Source: Cycas panzhihuaensis (lineage: Eukaryota; Cycadophyta). From it: a stretch of 64,000 nucleotides of DNA. The translations under genes and the position numbers were made by a program. Below the pieces are notes generated by a model that ran no database searches, had not been told where the DNA came from, and was given only the letters and a program-made list of their open reading frames with translations. The stretch covers positions 19,034,001-19,098,000 of the forward strand of contig CM041465.1 of the NCBI GenBank assembly GCA_023213395.1, given 5' to 3'. Shown one piece after another: positions 23,189 to 32,910 of the stretch. The stretch's first letter is position 1; each line of letters begins with the position of its first letter.

Positions 23189-25736
23189 CTTTCCGCCATT
23201 ATCGGGAATGGACTTCATGGCTACACATCGACACGTGCTCAGGCAGTATATGCCTTTACTTTGCTTACTTATGATCGCTGCAGTAATTGGGAATGGTTTG
23301 ATTGACATGTGCCTGTCCATATGCACCTGTTTGATTGCTTGTTCATTATGCATGTGCCTAAGCACCTTTTAGCCTATGACGACTCACAGTAGGGGCATTC
23401 ATCGTGAATCGACACCGTATGGTGTACAACCACCCACGACGTCTCCATGGTCTTTCGGGATGCTTTCGCTTATGCGTGTTACCAAGGCCGCTTATGTTGC
23501 AAACCCTTTCTAAGCTGGTTTAACCCTTGGTTAGGTCTTTTGCACCGTTTGAGCACATGCCCATGACCTAAAACCGCTCTTGACTAATGTATTTTGAGTT
23601 TAATTTATGATTTTACCTTAAAACCGATTTCTTACTTTAATTTTCTGCTTTTGGGTTTCGATTCCGCATCACGGTAAATTAAGCTGCATCTGGCGGAGTT
23701 CCGAAGTGCCGGTGCATCTGCGATAAACTTAGCGGTACCGCTAAGTTTATCGCGGTACGACTGTTTAAAATTTAAAAAAAAAGAAACACGCGACAGTGCC
23801 CGCGATTTTTCATGAATCGCCAGTGGCTCTAATCGGTTGGAGGCGCCCGAGGGCCCCCAACGTTCACTTGCTTCACTCAAGACATAAAAACCATTTTTTC
23901 ATTCATTTGCTTGAATTATTCACCTCACTTTTCAACTTTCCTAGAGCATTTTCTTCACAAAGAGACAAAGAACAAAAACAGTGATAAGAGACATCTTTCT
24001 ACAGCTGTGGGACAGAGGCATCAAGGGTCGCTATTCTTTGGAGATACAGGCCATTCACGCCTCTACGAGCTCCAATACAAGCACGCGTCCTCTTCACACA
24101 CAGTGAAAGCTTCCAAGAGGATTTTGCACCAAGAAAGATCATTGACGAGCCATTTCCATCTCATTTTCTTGCATGAGGCTCTACCATCTCTTACTCTTGC
24201 AAGAGGCATGCAACATCACCTCATAGGCATCTCTTGGACCGCTGCTCCAAGTGCCAAGGACCTACATGCACTCCTTCTTCACCATTAGAGGTATTTGGTG
24301 TCATTTCTTAAGTGTTTTTGCTTGCTTTTTTGTATTATTTTACTTGCAACTCTTTGCTTCCTTTTGTATATGTATTCTCTTGGTTTCCCCTTAGCCATTT
24401 GATGCAAGGAACCATAGTATTTGTGGCCTATTAGAGTGTTACCCAAGGATAGGCTTAGTTTCCCATTTTTTCTTCCACTCATCCTTCTTCTCCCATCCTT
24501 CTCTTTCGCCATTTCTTGGGCAAACCCAAGGCATAAAGGGTTACACGAGGGTTTGAGGGAGATAGGCGGGTTCCGTCCCCATTGCCGCCCCTACTCCCCA
24601 AGGGTTCCGCCCTTTTCCTCTCCCCTTTATCTCCCGCTTTTGCTTAAGAAATAGGGCTAGAGAGGCTTTGGAGAATCGGTTGAGTGCTTACTTTGGCTTA
24701 TGCTACCCGTTGCTCCATGATCCTTCTCGTTGCATGCTAGCATCATTTCCCTTACATTCTCATGGAGACCTCTCGTGGGTGAGTTAGCCATCCCGAGGCT
24801 ATACTCAACCCCATTCGGGGTGCGTTTGTGGTGTATGACCCTGGCATGCCTGTCATATGACGTGGTTTCTTTTATTGCATGATAGTGCTTAACTATGTCT
24901 TTTTAGCTTAGTTTGCTTTACTTGCAACATATATACATATATCTTTTGTATCTCGTAGCCCCTCTTTCGAGAGGAAGGTATTCTCGCTTATTTGCTTGCG
25001 GAGGCGTTGAACAAAAGGCGCATAGGGTCGACCCATTGCTTGGTCGGCGCTTGTTTGGTACGTTCTCCCTTTTGTTTATGTCGCTTTGAGCTTTATTTTC
25101 TATCGTTTCTTTTAGTTAGTGTTTATTTGCTTTCGGGAGGTAAGTGATCCCCATCACCACTTGCAACCGACGCCGCATACGAGGAGGACGACGGAGGAAG
25201 CGCAACCGTGGGACTGACACTGCCTCAAATTTCAACCGCCGGATCCGGTATTCTCCGCTCACCTTCCATACTCTTTTTCGTGCTCTTACGTTTCTTTACA
25301 CTTGCTTTAGTAGTTAAAGAACATAAGAAAAAGGGAAGAAATAACTATTTATTTTGTACTTGCTTTTTACTCGCATTTGCTTTACTTGTACCTTTCTTTG
25401 CTATACCGCGTATTATGGTATTTGAGATCCTTTGACCGATCCCTCCTTAGTCGCTCTTGCATATATTTTACCGTGACACGCTTTGGTTGGTTGCCCCTTC
25501 GCCGCTTTCTCATTGCCTTGAGAAGTAGCGGCGTCAGTTTCCTTTTCCCTTCCGGCCATCCGGGTAGGAGGGTCTCGCCTGCAGGCTACCGGAAGCAACC
25601 AGCACCTTGCGATCCTGCACCGCTCCGGCCAAGACGGACGTCCCGCGAGGTATGATCCTCGTTCTTTAGCCTATTAGCCCCGTGGTTTTGTGTCCTTCCC
25701 GCCAGGCGTTGGATCATTGCCCGTGGAGAGCGTTTC
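23189..25736 (+). repeat. Element B 5' LTR
   Basis: Pairs with 34159-36709. Long AT-rich blocks, for example about 24275-24385 versus 35245-35352, are identical, while CG-rich patches differ by small indels. The expected terminal TG reads CT here. A TATA-like CATAAAAACC lies near 23884. The LTR ends GAGAGCGTTTC, next to the PBS. Confidence 0.92.
23720..23753. repeat. 34-bp perfect palindrome in the B 5' LTR
   Basis: Arms GCGATAAACTTAGCGGT and ACCGCTAAGTTTATCGC are exact reverse complements with no spacer. In the 3' LTR (34695-34723) the arms remain, but the central GCGGTACCGC reads GCTGATCGC. The central decamer also occurs in A (8437-8446). Confidence 0.95.
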
Positions 25737-25762
25737 CGGCGACCATACCGGGACCGCCAGAA
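25737..25762 (+). other. Element B primer-binding site
   Basis: CGGCGACCATACCGGGACCG follows the LTR directly and is shared, with small changes, by A and C. The tRNA partner is not identified. Confidence 0.65.
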
Positions 25763-25997
25763 GGGAGCTAGATCCGCTTCCTTCGTGTTGGTGCTCTTGC
25801 CTTTAGGTAGGCTCGCATTTTGTGTTTTGAGTTGGGCAACCCCAACGGGTTTGCGATCTTTCCTTCCTTTTCCTTTTCGCTTTTTCTAACAACGCTCGCG
25901 GAGGCGTTGCATGCGACGTTCTCGCTTGCGGGGTTTGCCGTCGTTGTTAGAAGACCAATCGTCGCGTTTCATTCCATCGTCGAGCCCCGTTTCGGCA

Positions 25998-28449
25998 ATG
26001 GAAGGTTACCCGTCCGATTGGGCCTACCATGCCATGACTTCGGGAACTCATGAGTTCCCTTCGTCCGTTCCGGAATCCACCCGTGAGGGCGAGGATTCCA
26101 TCTATTACCCTGATGACCATTTCCACCCCGAAGATTTTGAGCCTTCCACTCATGCAATGGAAGATCCGGCCACTCGTGAGACCCGCCACCCCACCGGGCG
26201 AGCCTTACGAGGAGCGCACTGAGGTCCCCTACCTTCAAGTCCCTTCGACCCCGTATGGCTATGAGGATACCCCTCCGCCGACGCGGCCGAGGCGCTGGCG
26301 AGTACTTTCGGCGGTCACGCCAACCGCCTCCTAGATGGTTAACGGAGATGCTACGCAACGTGGCGTCTTCCTCATCCATGCCCACGTCATCTACGACGAT
26401 TGATACGTCGCGCACACGCCCCTATGCCGTGTCTACCCCGGCTCTAAGGCGAGTGTTGCGTTTGCCTAGTCGTGGTCCCACTTCCTCGGGACCCAGCGCG
26501 CATCTTTCCCTCAACTCGGGGTTAGTATGCCTTGCTCAAACCAAACGCACGTGCCCGCCGAACGTGGCGCGCGTTCCCTAGTAGGCCTCGAGGCCTCGCT
26601 AGCGCCGCCGACCATGTAGGACCCACTCCCACGTATGTCGAACCCGGTTGGTGGTCCTTCTCTTTACGTGCCCCCAGGCTACACGTCACAACCTTGGGGG
26701 CAGGGCAAGGGAAACCACCTCCTGTACATGGAGTGGACCGTTGCACCCATATGGGGTCGCGCCACCTACGGGTGGCCCATATGGGCAAAACCCGGTCCCT
26801 CACCCCTGCTTCGACGTCCGGTAGCGACTCCTGCCGCGTCGGCCAAGACAAGGGAGCGCCTCCTTTCCGTAACATCTACCCGCAGACCCCTTCCCACAAG
26901 GTGTTTCCTCAAGGAGGGATGGGACCGACACCCGTCCGTTCCTTTGGGTTGTCGATCCCTTAGCCTGTGCAAGGACACGTCCTTCGTGGACTATAGGTCG
27001 ACGCCTCGTCCGCTGAGGCGTTGAGGACTAACTTGCCGCCTCACCCTCCTCAAGTCCCCAAATTTGATGGGACTTCGTCGCAGACCCAACCGAGCATGTG
27101 CGCACTTTTCCATGGCGTGCATTGACTATTGGGCCCTCGACCACATCTTGATGAAGCTCTTCCGCGATCCTTGCAGGCGACGCCTCAAGTGGTTCTACCG
27201 CCTCCCCGCCCATTCGATTTCCTCATTCCAAAGCCTAGTGGGCGAGTTCGTCAACTATTTTGACGTAGCGCCCATTCGAGAGCGGAATGAAGGCGCTTTT
27301 GTCGCTCAAACAAGGTCACGATGAGATGAACCGTGACTTTGTGCGACGCTTTCACGACCTCCTTCACTCCACCAAGGCCACATTGCCTGAGGAGTTAAAG
27401 AGGGACCTGTTTGTCAATGCACTTCGTCCTGAGGTGCACGTGGAAGTCCTCAAGATGGGGGCAACCACGTGTGACTCTGCCATCTCGAGGTGTTTAGCTT
27501 TGGAGGCTATTGAGATCCAAGCAGGTCTCAAGAAACCTCCCAAGCCCTCGCAACGCCGCGAGGCGCCTCCTCCAAACGAAGGAGACCACACCTTGACCGC
27601 TAGGTCCACCTCTCATCCGACCGAGAGGACCCTAGATCCGCTTACCGCCATTCGCCCATTCGAGCGCACGATGAAGGAGCTAAAACTCCAACCTCTTTCA
27701 TCGCCTACCTCCCATAGACACATCCGGTAGACTTCTCGTGCGATGCCCCCAAAGGGGCAACACCCGATCTTCTCAAGCAAGGAGGATCGATCCTCCCTTG
27801 AGAAGAGGTGGTGTTCCATCCACGGAGTGTTTCCATGACGATGCGCGCCGGGGCACAAGACTCCACGCGACTCGTCCCCCAGGCGAGGCCGAGGCCTAAT
27901 CTCGATCATTTATTCATAGAGACCCGTTCCCCAAACATGGGGAACGTGGTCGTGATGTTCAACAAAGAAACAACCGGAACCGGGACAAGTCTCCCGATCC
28001 TCGCCCTTCGCATGGTAGAGGAAGGGTGTGCGAAGGTCACCTACACCTTCGCTCCCACCGCCGTGCTCCATCACCTTCGCATCCGCCACAAGCAAAGAAG
28101 GTTGTCCAATTGCTTGAGACCACTCCGTTATATGCCTTAACCCGGTCCCAAGCTGCTAAAGAGGCAGCCGGTGCCTCTTCATCCACATCTCACCTTGATC
28201 CTCTTCCCGAAGCCGGCCCCCCGGAGATTCCTGCGCTTGCCAAGACTATTCGCGTCCGCCCCGGTCGATTCGACTTTAGAAGGGCGCTTACCCAACCCAC
28301 AGGAAAGGGTAAACCCTTTTCTATTGTTGACGAGCTCTATACCGTCGCTGCGGGAATGTCCTTGATGGACGTCTTGAGAAGCTGCCCTGAGCAACGTGCT
28401 CTTCTTCTTGAAGCTCTTGGCCAACAAGACGCTTCCATCCATGCGATAG
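25998..28449 (+). pseudogene. Element B gag and gag-protease linker, frameshifted
   Basis: The start MEGYPSDWAYHAM (ATG at 25998) is shared with A and C. It is followed by an acidic N-terminal segment, a Pro-rich part (YVPPGYTSQPWGQG, about 26660-26710) and the capsid-like domain. Capsid blocks are PKFDGTS (about 27058), HILMKLF, WFYRLPAHSISSFQ, then SLKQGHDEMNRDFVRRFHDL (about 27300-27360) and TKATLPEE, CLALEAIEIQAG (to 27525). A reduced Cys/His cluster RWCSIHGVF lies near 27806-27830. The linker ends in DVLRSCPEQRALLLEALG and PPVISFDPRDLPP. At least four frame changes interrupt it, mostly in CG-rich stretches. Position and partners suggest it forms the particle of this element. Confidence 0.85.
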
Positions 28450-29091
28450 GTGCTACCTCCCATGGGCCACCTGTCATCTCATTTGATCCTAGGGATCTCC
28501 CACCTCCCAAAGAAGCAGGAGAAGCTCTTGCATTACCCGTTCGTCATTACCATTGACACTCCTGATTGTATCGTAAAGAGGACCATTGTAGATAATGGCT
28601 CCTCGGTTAATGCTATGCCTGTGCGTATGCTCAAGGAGCTAGGCATAGTAGCTCTGGAGTCTGTCCCTTGGAAATGCCAAGGGTATGATGGGACTGAGAA
28701 GTCCCCTCTGGGGGCAGTCTCCCTATCCCTCACCTTAGGAGGGAAAACCGTTTGTCGGGTTCTTGTACTCGGCGCCGATGTGGAGTACAACCTCTTGTTG
28801 GGCCGACCATGGCTCGACCCGGATGGGAGCGATGCTCCACGCAGTGAGGGCAATTTAAATTTGTCCATGCAGGACAAGTTAAGGTTTACGCCCGTGAGCC
28901 AATCCTGTCTCACACCTCTCTCATCCACCGCCAGTGTTTCGATGATGAAGATAGCGATCCCGAGGAGGTTACCCCTTCCGTGGGACCTTTGTTTCGAGAC
29001 CGACCTTCATCGGGCCGAGCCCTATGCCACGCGTCATGAGCCAAACCTAGTTAGGTTGCCCCTATTGGCGTGGGTGGTTCTGATTACTTAG
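28450..29091 (+). CDS. Element B aspartic protease, best preserved copy in the window
   Basis: This open frame of 213 codons contains TIDTPDCIVKRTIVDNGSS (active site near residue 48), VNAMPVRML, a central WKCQGYDGTE, GAVSLSLTLGGKTVCRVLVL, and VEYNLLLGRPWLD. This is a complete retropepsin-like fold with an Asp-Asn-Gly active site. It should be translated as part of Gag-Pro; the ATG at 28450 is simply the first in frame and not a proven start. It is followed by a low-complexity tail, not by RT. Confidence 0.87.
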   Translation: MLPPMGHLSSHLILGISHLPKKQEKLLHYPFVITIDTPDCIVKRTIVDNGSSVNAMPVRMLKELGIVALESVPWKCQGYDGTEKSPLGAVSLSLTLGGKTVCRVLVLGADVEYNLLLGRPWLDPDGSDAPRSEGNLNLSMQDKLRFTPVSQSCLTPLSSTASVSMMKIAIPRRLPLPWDLCFETDLHRAEPYATRHEPNLVRLPLLAWVVLIT

Positions 29092-29095
29092 CGCC

Positions 29096-29560
29096 ATGAG
29101 TGATTTTGATTCGGATAGCGAGGGTTATGGGCCCTCTCCTCGACGTGTCACCCTGGTTTCGCGAGCACCTAGGGGAATATCTCGATCGGATATTCCCGCT
29201 CTTCCTCATTCTACATTGGCTCCTGAGCCGCCGGTCCTAAACCGACCATTCATTTTACCTTCTCGGCCTCCCCGAGCGATTTCACGTAGGCGCCCACGTC
29301 GACGAGCCACTCGTAGAGGCACTTCTTCTTCACGTTCTAGATCCTTACCTCGGACTAGAGCCACTCCTACTCGGATGCAACCTTGCCACGGTCATGGTGT
29401 GCCAAGTCTGTTGCACTCATCTGGTTCCGACCATAGCAAGTTTACTGGTAGACCTAGCGATACTGGCCCTACTCTTCGTCACCTATCTCCTACCCTACGT
29501 GTGACTACCCCTACCTTTATGGGGTCTACGCACACCTCTTCCTCTCTTCTCGCTCCGCAA
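29096..29560 (+). other. Element B Arg/Ser-rich tail at the pol deletion
   Basis: The open frame 29096-29569 (157 codons) is rich in Arg, Ser, Pro and Thr and matches the protease-RT linker of A and C only in composition. RT, RNase H and integrase should lie here but are absent. The frame ends at the hairpin repeats. Confidence 0.6.
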
Positions 29561-29805
29561 CGAGCCTAAACTACCATTTTAAATTGTTCCCATTCCTCCC
29601 AACTACGGGTGGAATGGCAATTTAAGATGGATCCGTGCTCCGACACGAGCCTAAACTACCATTTTAAATTGTTCCCATTCCTCCCAACCACGGGTGGAAT
29701 GGCAATTTAAGATGGGCCCGTGCTCCGAAACGAGCCTAAACTACCATCTTAGATTGTCCCCATTCCTCCTAACTGCGGGTTGAATGGCAATTTAAGGTGG
29801 ATTTT
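29561..29805. repeat. Three tandem copies of an 84-86-bp hairpin unit
   Basis: Units start at 29561, 29645 and 29731 with CGAGCCTAAACTACCAT. Each contains CCATYTTAAATTG...CCATTCC and, after a 14-base loop, GGAATGGCAATTTAAGATGG, forming a stem of about 20 bp. C carries one unit in the matching place (about 44045-44125, minus) and D a decayed one (about 61120-61190). It lies downstream of the sense coding region and of the antisense gene, at the convergent junction. Confidence 0.9.
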
Positions 29806-30355
29806 TCTTCGATTTACTTATGGTTCCTCCCGCGGAACCCGCGTTCCCGTGAGCTCTTGGGAACCTCTGTCTTCCTATTTTGGGCATTCCCCAAATTAGG
29901 ACGACGCTGTGGAGTATCGTTACTCCCCTTTTCCATGCTTGTCGTTTCCTTTGCACATTCCGCTATGCTCCCTCGTGGACATGTATGTCGCCCCATCCTC
30001 TAACCTCACACCTCTCGATCGCCTCTACTCACGGTGGATGTGTGTGCTCCTGTTAGACATATGGCCATACATGGAAGGAAACACCTGCATACTTTCAATA
30101 AGATATCTACAAAAAAAAATCTGCATATCTACACATTTGCATTTCTAAAACAAACAAATATTTACAGCATATGAACATTTACAACATACAAAATTATCCA
30201 TTTTCGAAAATAAATCATGCATGCTACCTCTACCATACATGGTACACCATTTCATGTCAAAATGGGGTTCCAATTGCCCCGTATGTATATATATGTCAAA
30301 ATGTCATAGTACATCGTGTGTATGGGAAGCCGGGGTCCTTGCAGGGGGAGTACAA
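29806..30355 (+). other. Conserved non-coding spacer between hairpin repeats and antisense gene
   Basis: The sequence aligns with C 43560-44040 (minus) in blocks such as GGAACCCGCGTTCC, ACATGTATG-CGCCC, CTAACCTCACACCTC and ATACATGGAAGGAAAC. No protein signature was seen. Conservation without coding potential suggests regulatory or 3' UTR sequence. Confidence 0.6.
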
Positions 30356-31033
30356 TCATGTGAGCCTACATATGACCCCCTGGAGGCCCGCGCTTTCCCA
30401 AGAAACCGTACATGTGTACGCGGATCTCTTAGCTACTGCTGCCGCCTGATCCCGGGTCCCGTCTCCGGCTGCGTGATCCCTCTCACGGGGACCACGTCCT
30501 GCGAGGCTCCTCCTAGTCCTCCGCGAGCTGCCCGCCTCGCTTGCCTCGTCCCGTGGCCGTCTCGGGGTCGTAGCCGCGGTCTGGGTGTGTGTCCGGCTCC
30601 TGCTCGACCTCGAGGCTATCTGGGCCACTAGCTGATCGTATCGGGCCTGGATACGATCCCGCTCTCCCCGGAGTGCCTCCTCTGTCGTCCTAAGACGCTC
30701 TGTGATGATTATCACCGGGTCTCGCCTCTCCGTCTCACTTTGTGCCACCTGTGCCTCTAGAGCCTGGACCCGCCCTCGCAGCTCGTCTCTCTCGCGCCTC
30801 ATCCCTCTCGCACCTGTCGTCTCTCTCCTGCTGCAGTCGTCCCTGGGATGTAGCGTGCTCTTGGGACTCCGCAGCCCATATATCCCTCGCCCTCACCAAC
30901 GGGGCGAATGCCTCTCTGTGGGCTCCCGCTGCTCTAGGCTCATCACCGCTGGATGGGCGGTTGCCCTCCGCATAGACACGAGGGAATATCTCCCTCGCCA
31001 CCGCCTCCATCAGTCTCCTGATCTCCCCTACAC
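30356..31033 (-). CDS. Antisense gene of element B, exon 2: coiled-coil protein
   Basis: Minus strand. After the acceptor at 31034 the exon reads GVGEIRRLMEAVAREIFPRV, then FAPLVRARDIWAAESQEH, and a charged helix RRERDELRGRVQALEAQVAQ, TERLRTTEEALRGERDRIQ and YDQLVAQIASRSSRSRT. It ends with a basic tail and a stop at 30356. A frame change near 30810-30830 separates the two halves and may be a sequence error. The heptad-rich Leu/Arg/Glu pattern predicts a coiled coil, so a role in oligomerisation or RNA/DNA binding is possible, but this is inference. D has the same exon (55664-56169), aligning over more than 100 residues including FAPL, RDIW/DMW, GERD and ITERL/ILEERF. I know no named family for it. 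Confidence 0.65.
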
Positions 31034-31137
31034 CTGCCAAGGCAACATGCCATGCGTCAGTGTGTATCCTCGATATAAATCAAATCAAATCAAAATTCTA
31101 TCTAGATGTCAAACGACTAAGGAACAGTAGGTCTCAC
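31034..31137 (-). other. Predicted intron of the antisense gene (104 nt)
   Basis: Minus strand: donor GTGAGACC at 31137, AT-rich body (ATTTTGATTTGATTTG), branch-site match CTGAC about 28 nt before the end, acceptor CCTTGGCAG at 31034, next exon GTG. D has GTGAGATA, CTAAC and GATGGCAG|GTG at matching places with an unrelated-length body of 137 nt. Confidence 0.7.
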
Positions 31138-32269
31138 TGCTTGGCCGCCGCCCTCCGCCGAGCGACATCTTCCTCTCTGGCTCCCGCCCGGTGCCTCATC
31201 CTCAGGCACGTCCTCTGCCTCTGCCTCATCCTCGGTAGGGACGGCTCGACTCGCCTCCGGATCTCCTCACGATCCGGAGCCCAGTCCCTCGTCCCTCGCC
31301 GCCTCTGCGGCTCCTGACGGGCTCGCCCCCTGTGGCGGCCCGGTGATCCCTGCCGCAGTCCACGGTGGCCGTGATGGGCCCGTCGTCACCATCGCCGTCA
31401 CCATCGCCGTCACTATCCTCGATGGGTGCTCCTCCCTCTGCTGCGTCATCGCTCGCCCACCTCACCATCCTGTATGGATCCGCCACATAATCTGTCAGGG
31501 TGAGGAGGTCGAGCGATGTCGCGTCGCCCGACATGAGGCTGGTCCTCTGTCCCTCTAAACCGCGTCTGCCACCTGTGGACCATCGGGGCCCACCTCGATA
31601 TGGGGAACGGTCCCCTTGGTGCCACTGCTGCGAAATGGTCAAAGAACCAGCACTGGAGCAATGTGCTGTATGACAGGCCACCTCTCCCTGAGCCTCTGAT
31701 CGCATCCAGTTGGGCGACGAGGTTCGCCACAACTAGAGTAGCCCAATCCATCCTCTCGCCGGGCCAGACGCCGGCGTCTTTGCCCACCCACCTCCTAGGA
31801 TCTCCTCAGTAGTTCCATTTAGGAGATCCGGAGCGAATACATAATAAAATGAGCTTCCTCGCCCGAGGAATCCCCGACATGAGTACCGTCTGGAGAGGAG
31901 CCCCTCTCCGCTGCCATCTGTCTCCCCCCGTGAGGAACTGGGCCGCCTCACGTGTCTTTGCCTCATTGCTAGCGGCGCTCTCAATCTCACGGCCTCCTGG
32001 GCCGGCACCCCTAGGATCCGCCTGACATCCTGCGGAGTAATGGTGACGTCCCCTATCTGAGGCAGGTGAAACACATGCCTCCTCCTATCCCAGTGCGACA
32101 CAATGTCCACCAGGAGTCTCTGATCGGACGCGTACTGAGGGGTCTTCAAGGCCTTGTATAGGCCGCATCTCTTCACAACCGCCTTGTCCTCCTCCGTCGA
32201 CAGCTCTAAGCTACTCAGAATGGGTACGCCGATGTTCTCGCGGTTGTCCACCGCGATAACTGCCTGCAA
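31138..32269 (-). CDS. Antisense gene of element B, exon 1: plant-mobile-domain-like protein
   Basis: Minus strand. The ATG at 32269 opens a frame with LSSLELSTEEDKAVVKRCGL, then LLVDIVSHWDRRRHVFHLPQ and IGDVTITPQDVRRILGVPAQ. The W...THTFHLP.GEMTITL.DV...LGLP signature of plant mobile domain (PMD) proteins fits these blocks. A later part in another frame has WATLVVANLVAQLDAIRG and LSYSTLLQCWFFDHFAAV, like the PMD C-terminal helices. A Gly-Asp repeat (DGDGDGDGDDG, about 31380-31415) and an acidic end precede the intron. PMD proteins in plants act in gene silencing or occur in transposons; the role here is unknown. At least two frame breaks. The upstream ATG choice is by homology only. Confidence 0.6.
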
Positions 32270-32903
32270 TCAGTCATAGTCGAGAGTCAGTCTCCTAGCG
32301 ATCATCCCTATGTCTTTTCCAGTTTTCGGGGCCGTTCGGCCCCTTCTTGTGTTTTTTCTAACTTTACTGCGTCTGCCTCACGAACTTAATGCAGCTAAGT
32401 TCAGAGCGGGCCCCGCGGCGATCCTCTCTGCTGAGATACCGCGGCAAAGATCGCGGTGCCGCGATCTTTCGCAGATCTGGCCGTGACCTTCTAAAAAATG
32501 GAATTTTGCCCCCGAAAATCAAAAATTTCTGCGGTGGACCCCATGTGGGGCCCACCGGGACCCGGGCTGCCTAATGCCCAGGTCCTCTCTTGCCGGGTCC
32601 GATTCGGACTCCGGGAGGCCTCTAATCGCCCATAAGGGGCGTGGGAAAGCATTTAAATTCAATGAAAAGCAATGAAATTCAAATTGCAAATTCACTGAGG
32701 TATCGTAGGATCCACTCACTGGATCCGGTCTGACGGTCGTCATCTCGTTTCCCTGGCCGCAACGACTGTCTCCTCGCTCCGATCTAACGGTCGGATCGTC
32801 CTCGGTGTGTTTCTGAAGTCGGGCAGCGCTCCGCGTCGTAAGGAAAAGGCTCTGGTTTCGTACGAGAGCCGGTGAAAATGAATCCGGTTTTCATTGATTT
32901 TCC
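32270..32903 (-). promoter_or_regulatory. 5' leader of the antisense gene, with a 24-bp inverted repeat
   Basis: Between the TATA box and the first ATG of the antisense gene. At 32446-32469 the arms AAAGATCGCGG and CCGCGATCTTT pair exactly around TG. CG-rich GATACCGCGG and GCGGTGCCGC words resemble those in the LTR palindromes. No other coding signal. Confidence 0.5.
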
Positions 32904-32910
32904 TTATATA
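32904..32910 (-). promoter_or_regulatory. TATA box of the antisense gene
   Basis: The minus strand reads CGCCTATATAAGGAAAA. The equivalent place in D has CTACATATAAAAGG (55271-55282). Both lie between the second RNase H and the antisense gene and point toward the antisense gene. Confidence 0.6.

Noticed and set aside
29561-29805. CRISPR-like array
   Set aside because: Only three directly adjacent 85-bp units without spacers, inside a plant retrotransposon.
30702-31130. Plus-strand frames opposite the antisense exon 2
   Set aside because: The minus strand is supported by alignment with D and by splice signals; the plus frames have no counterpart.
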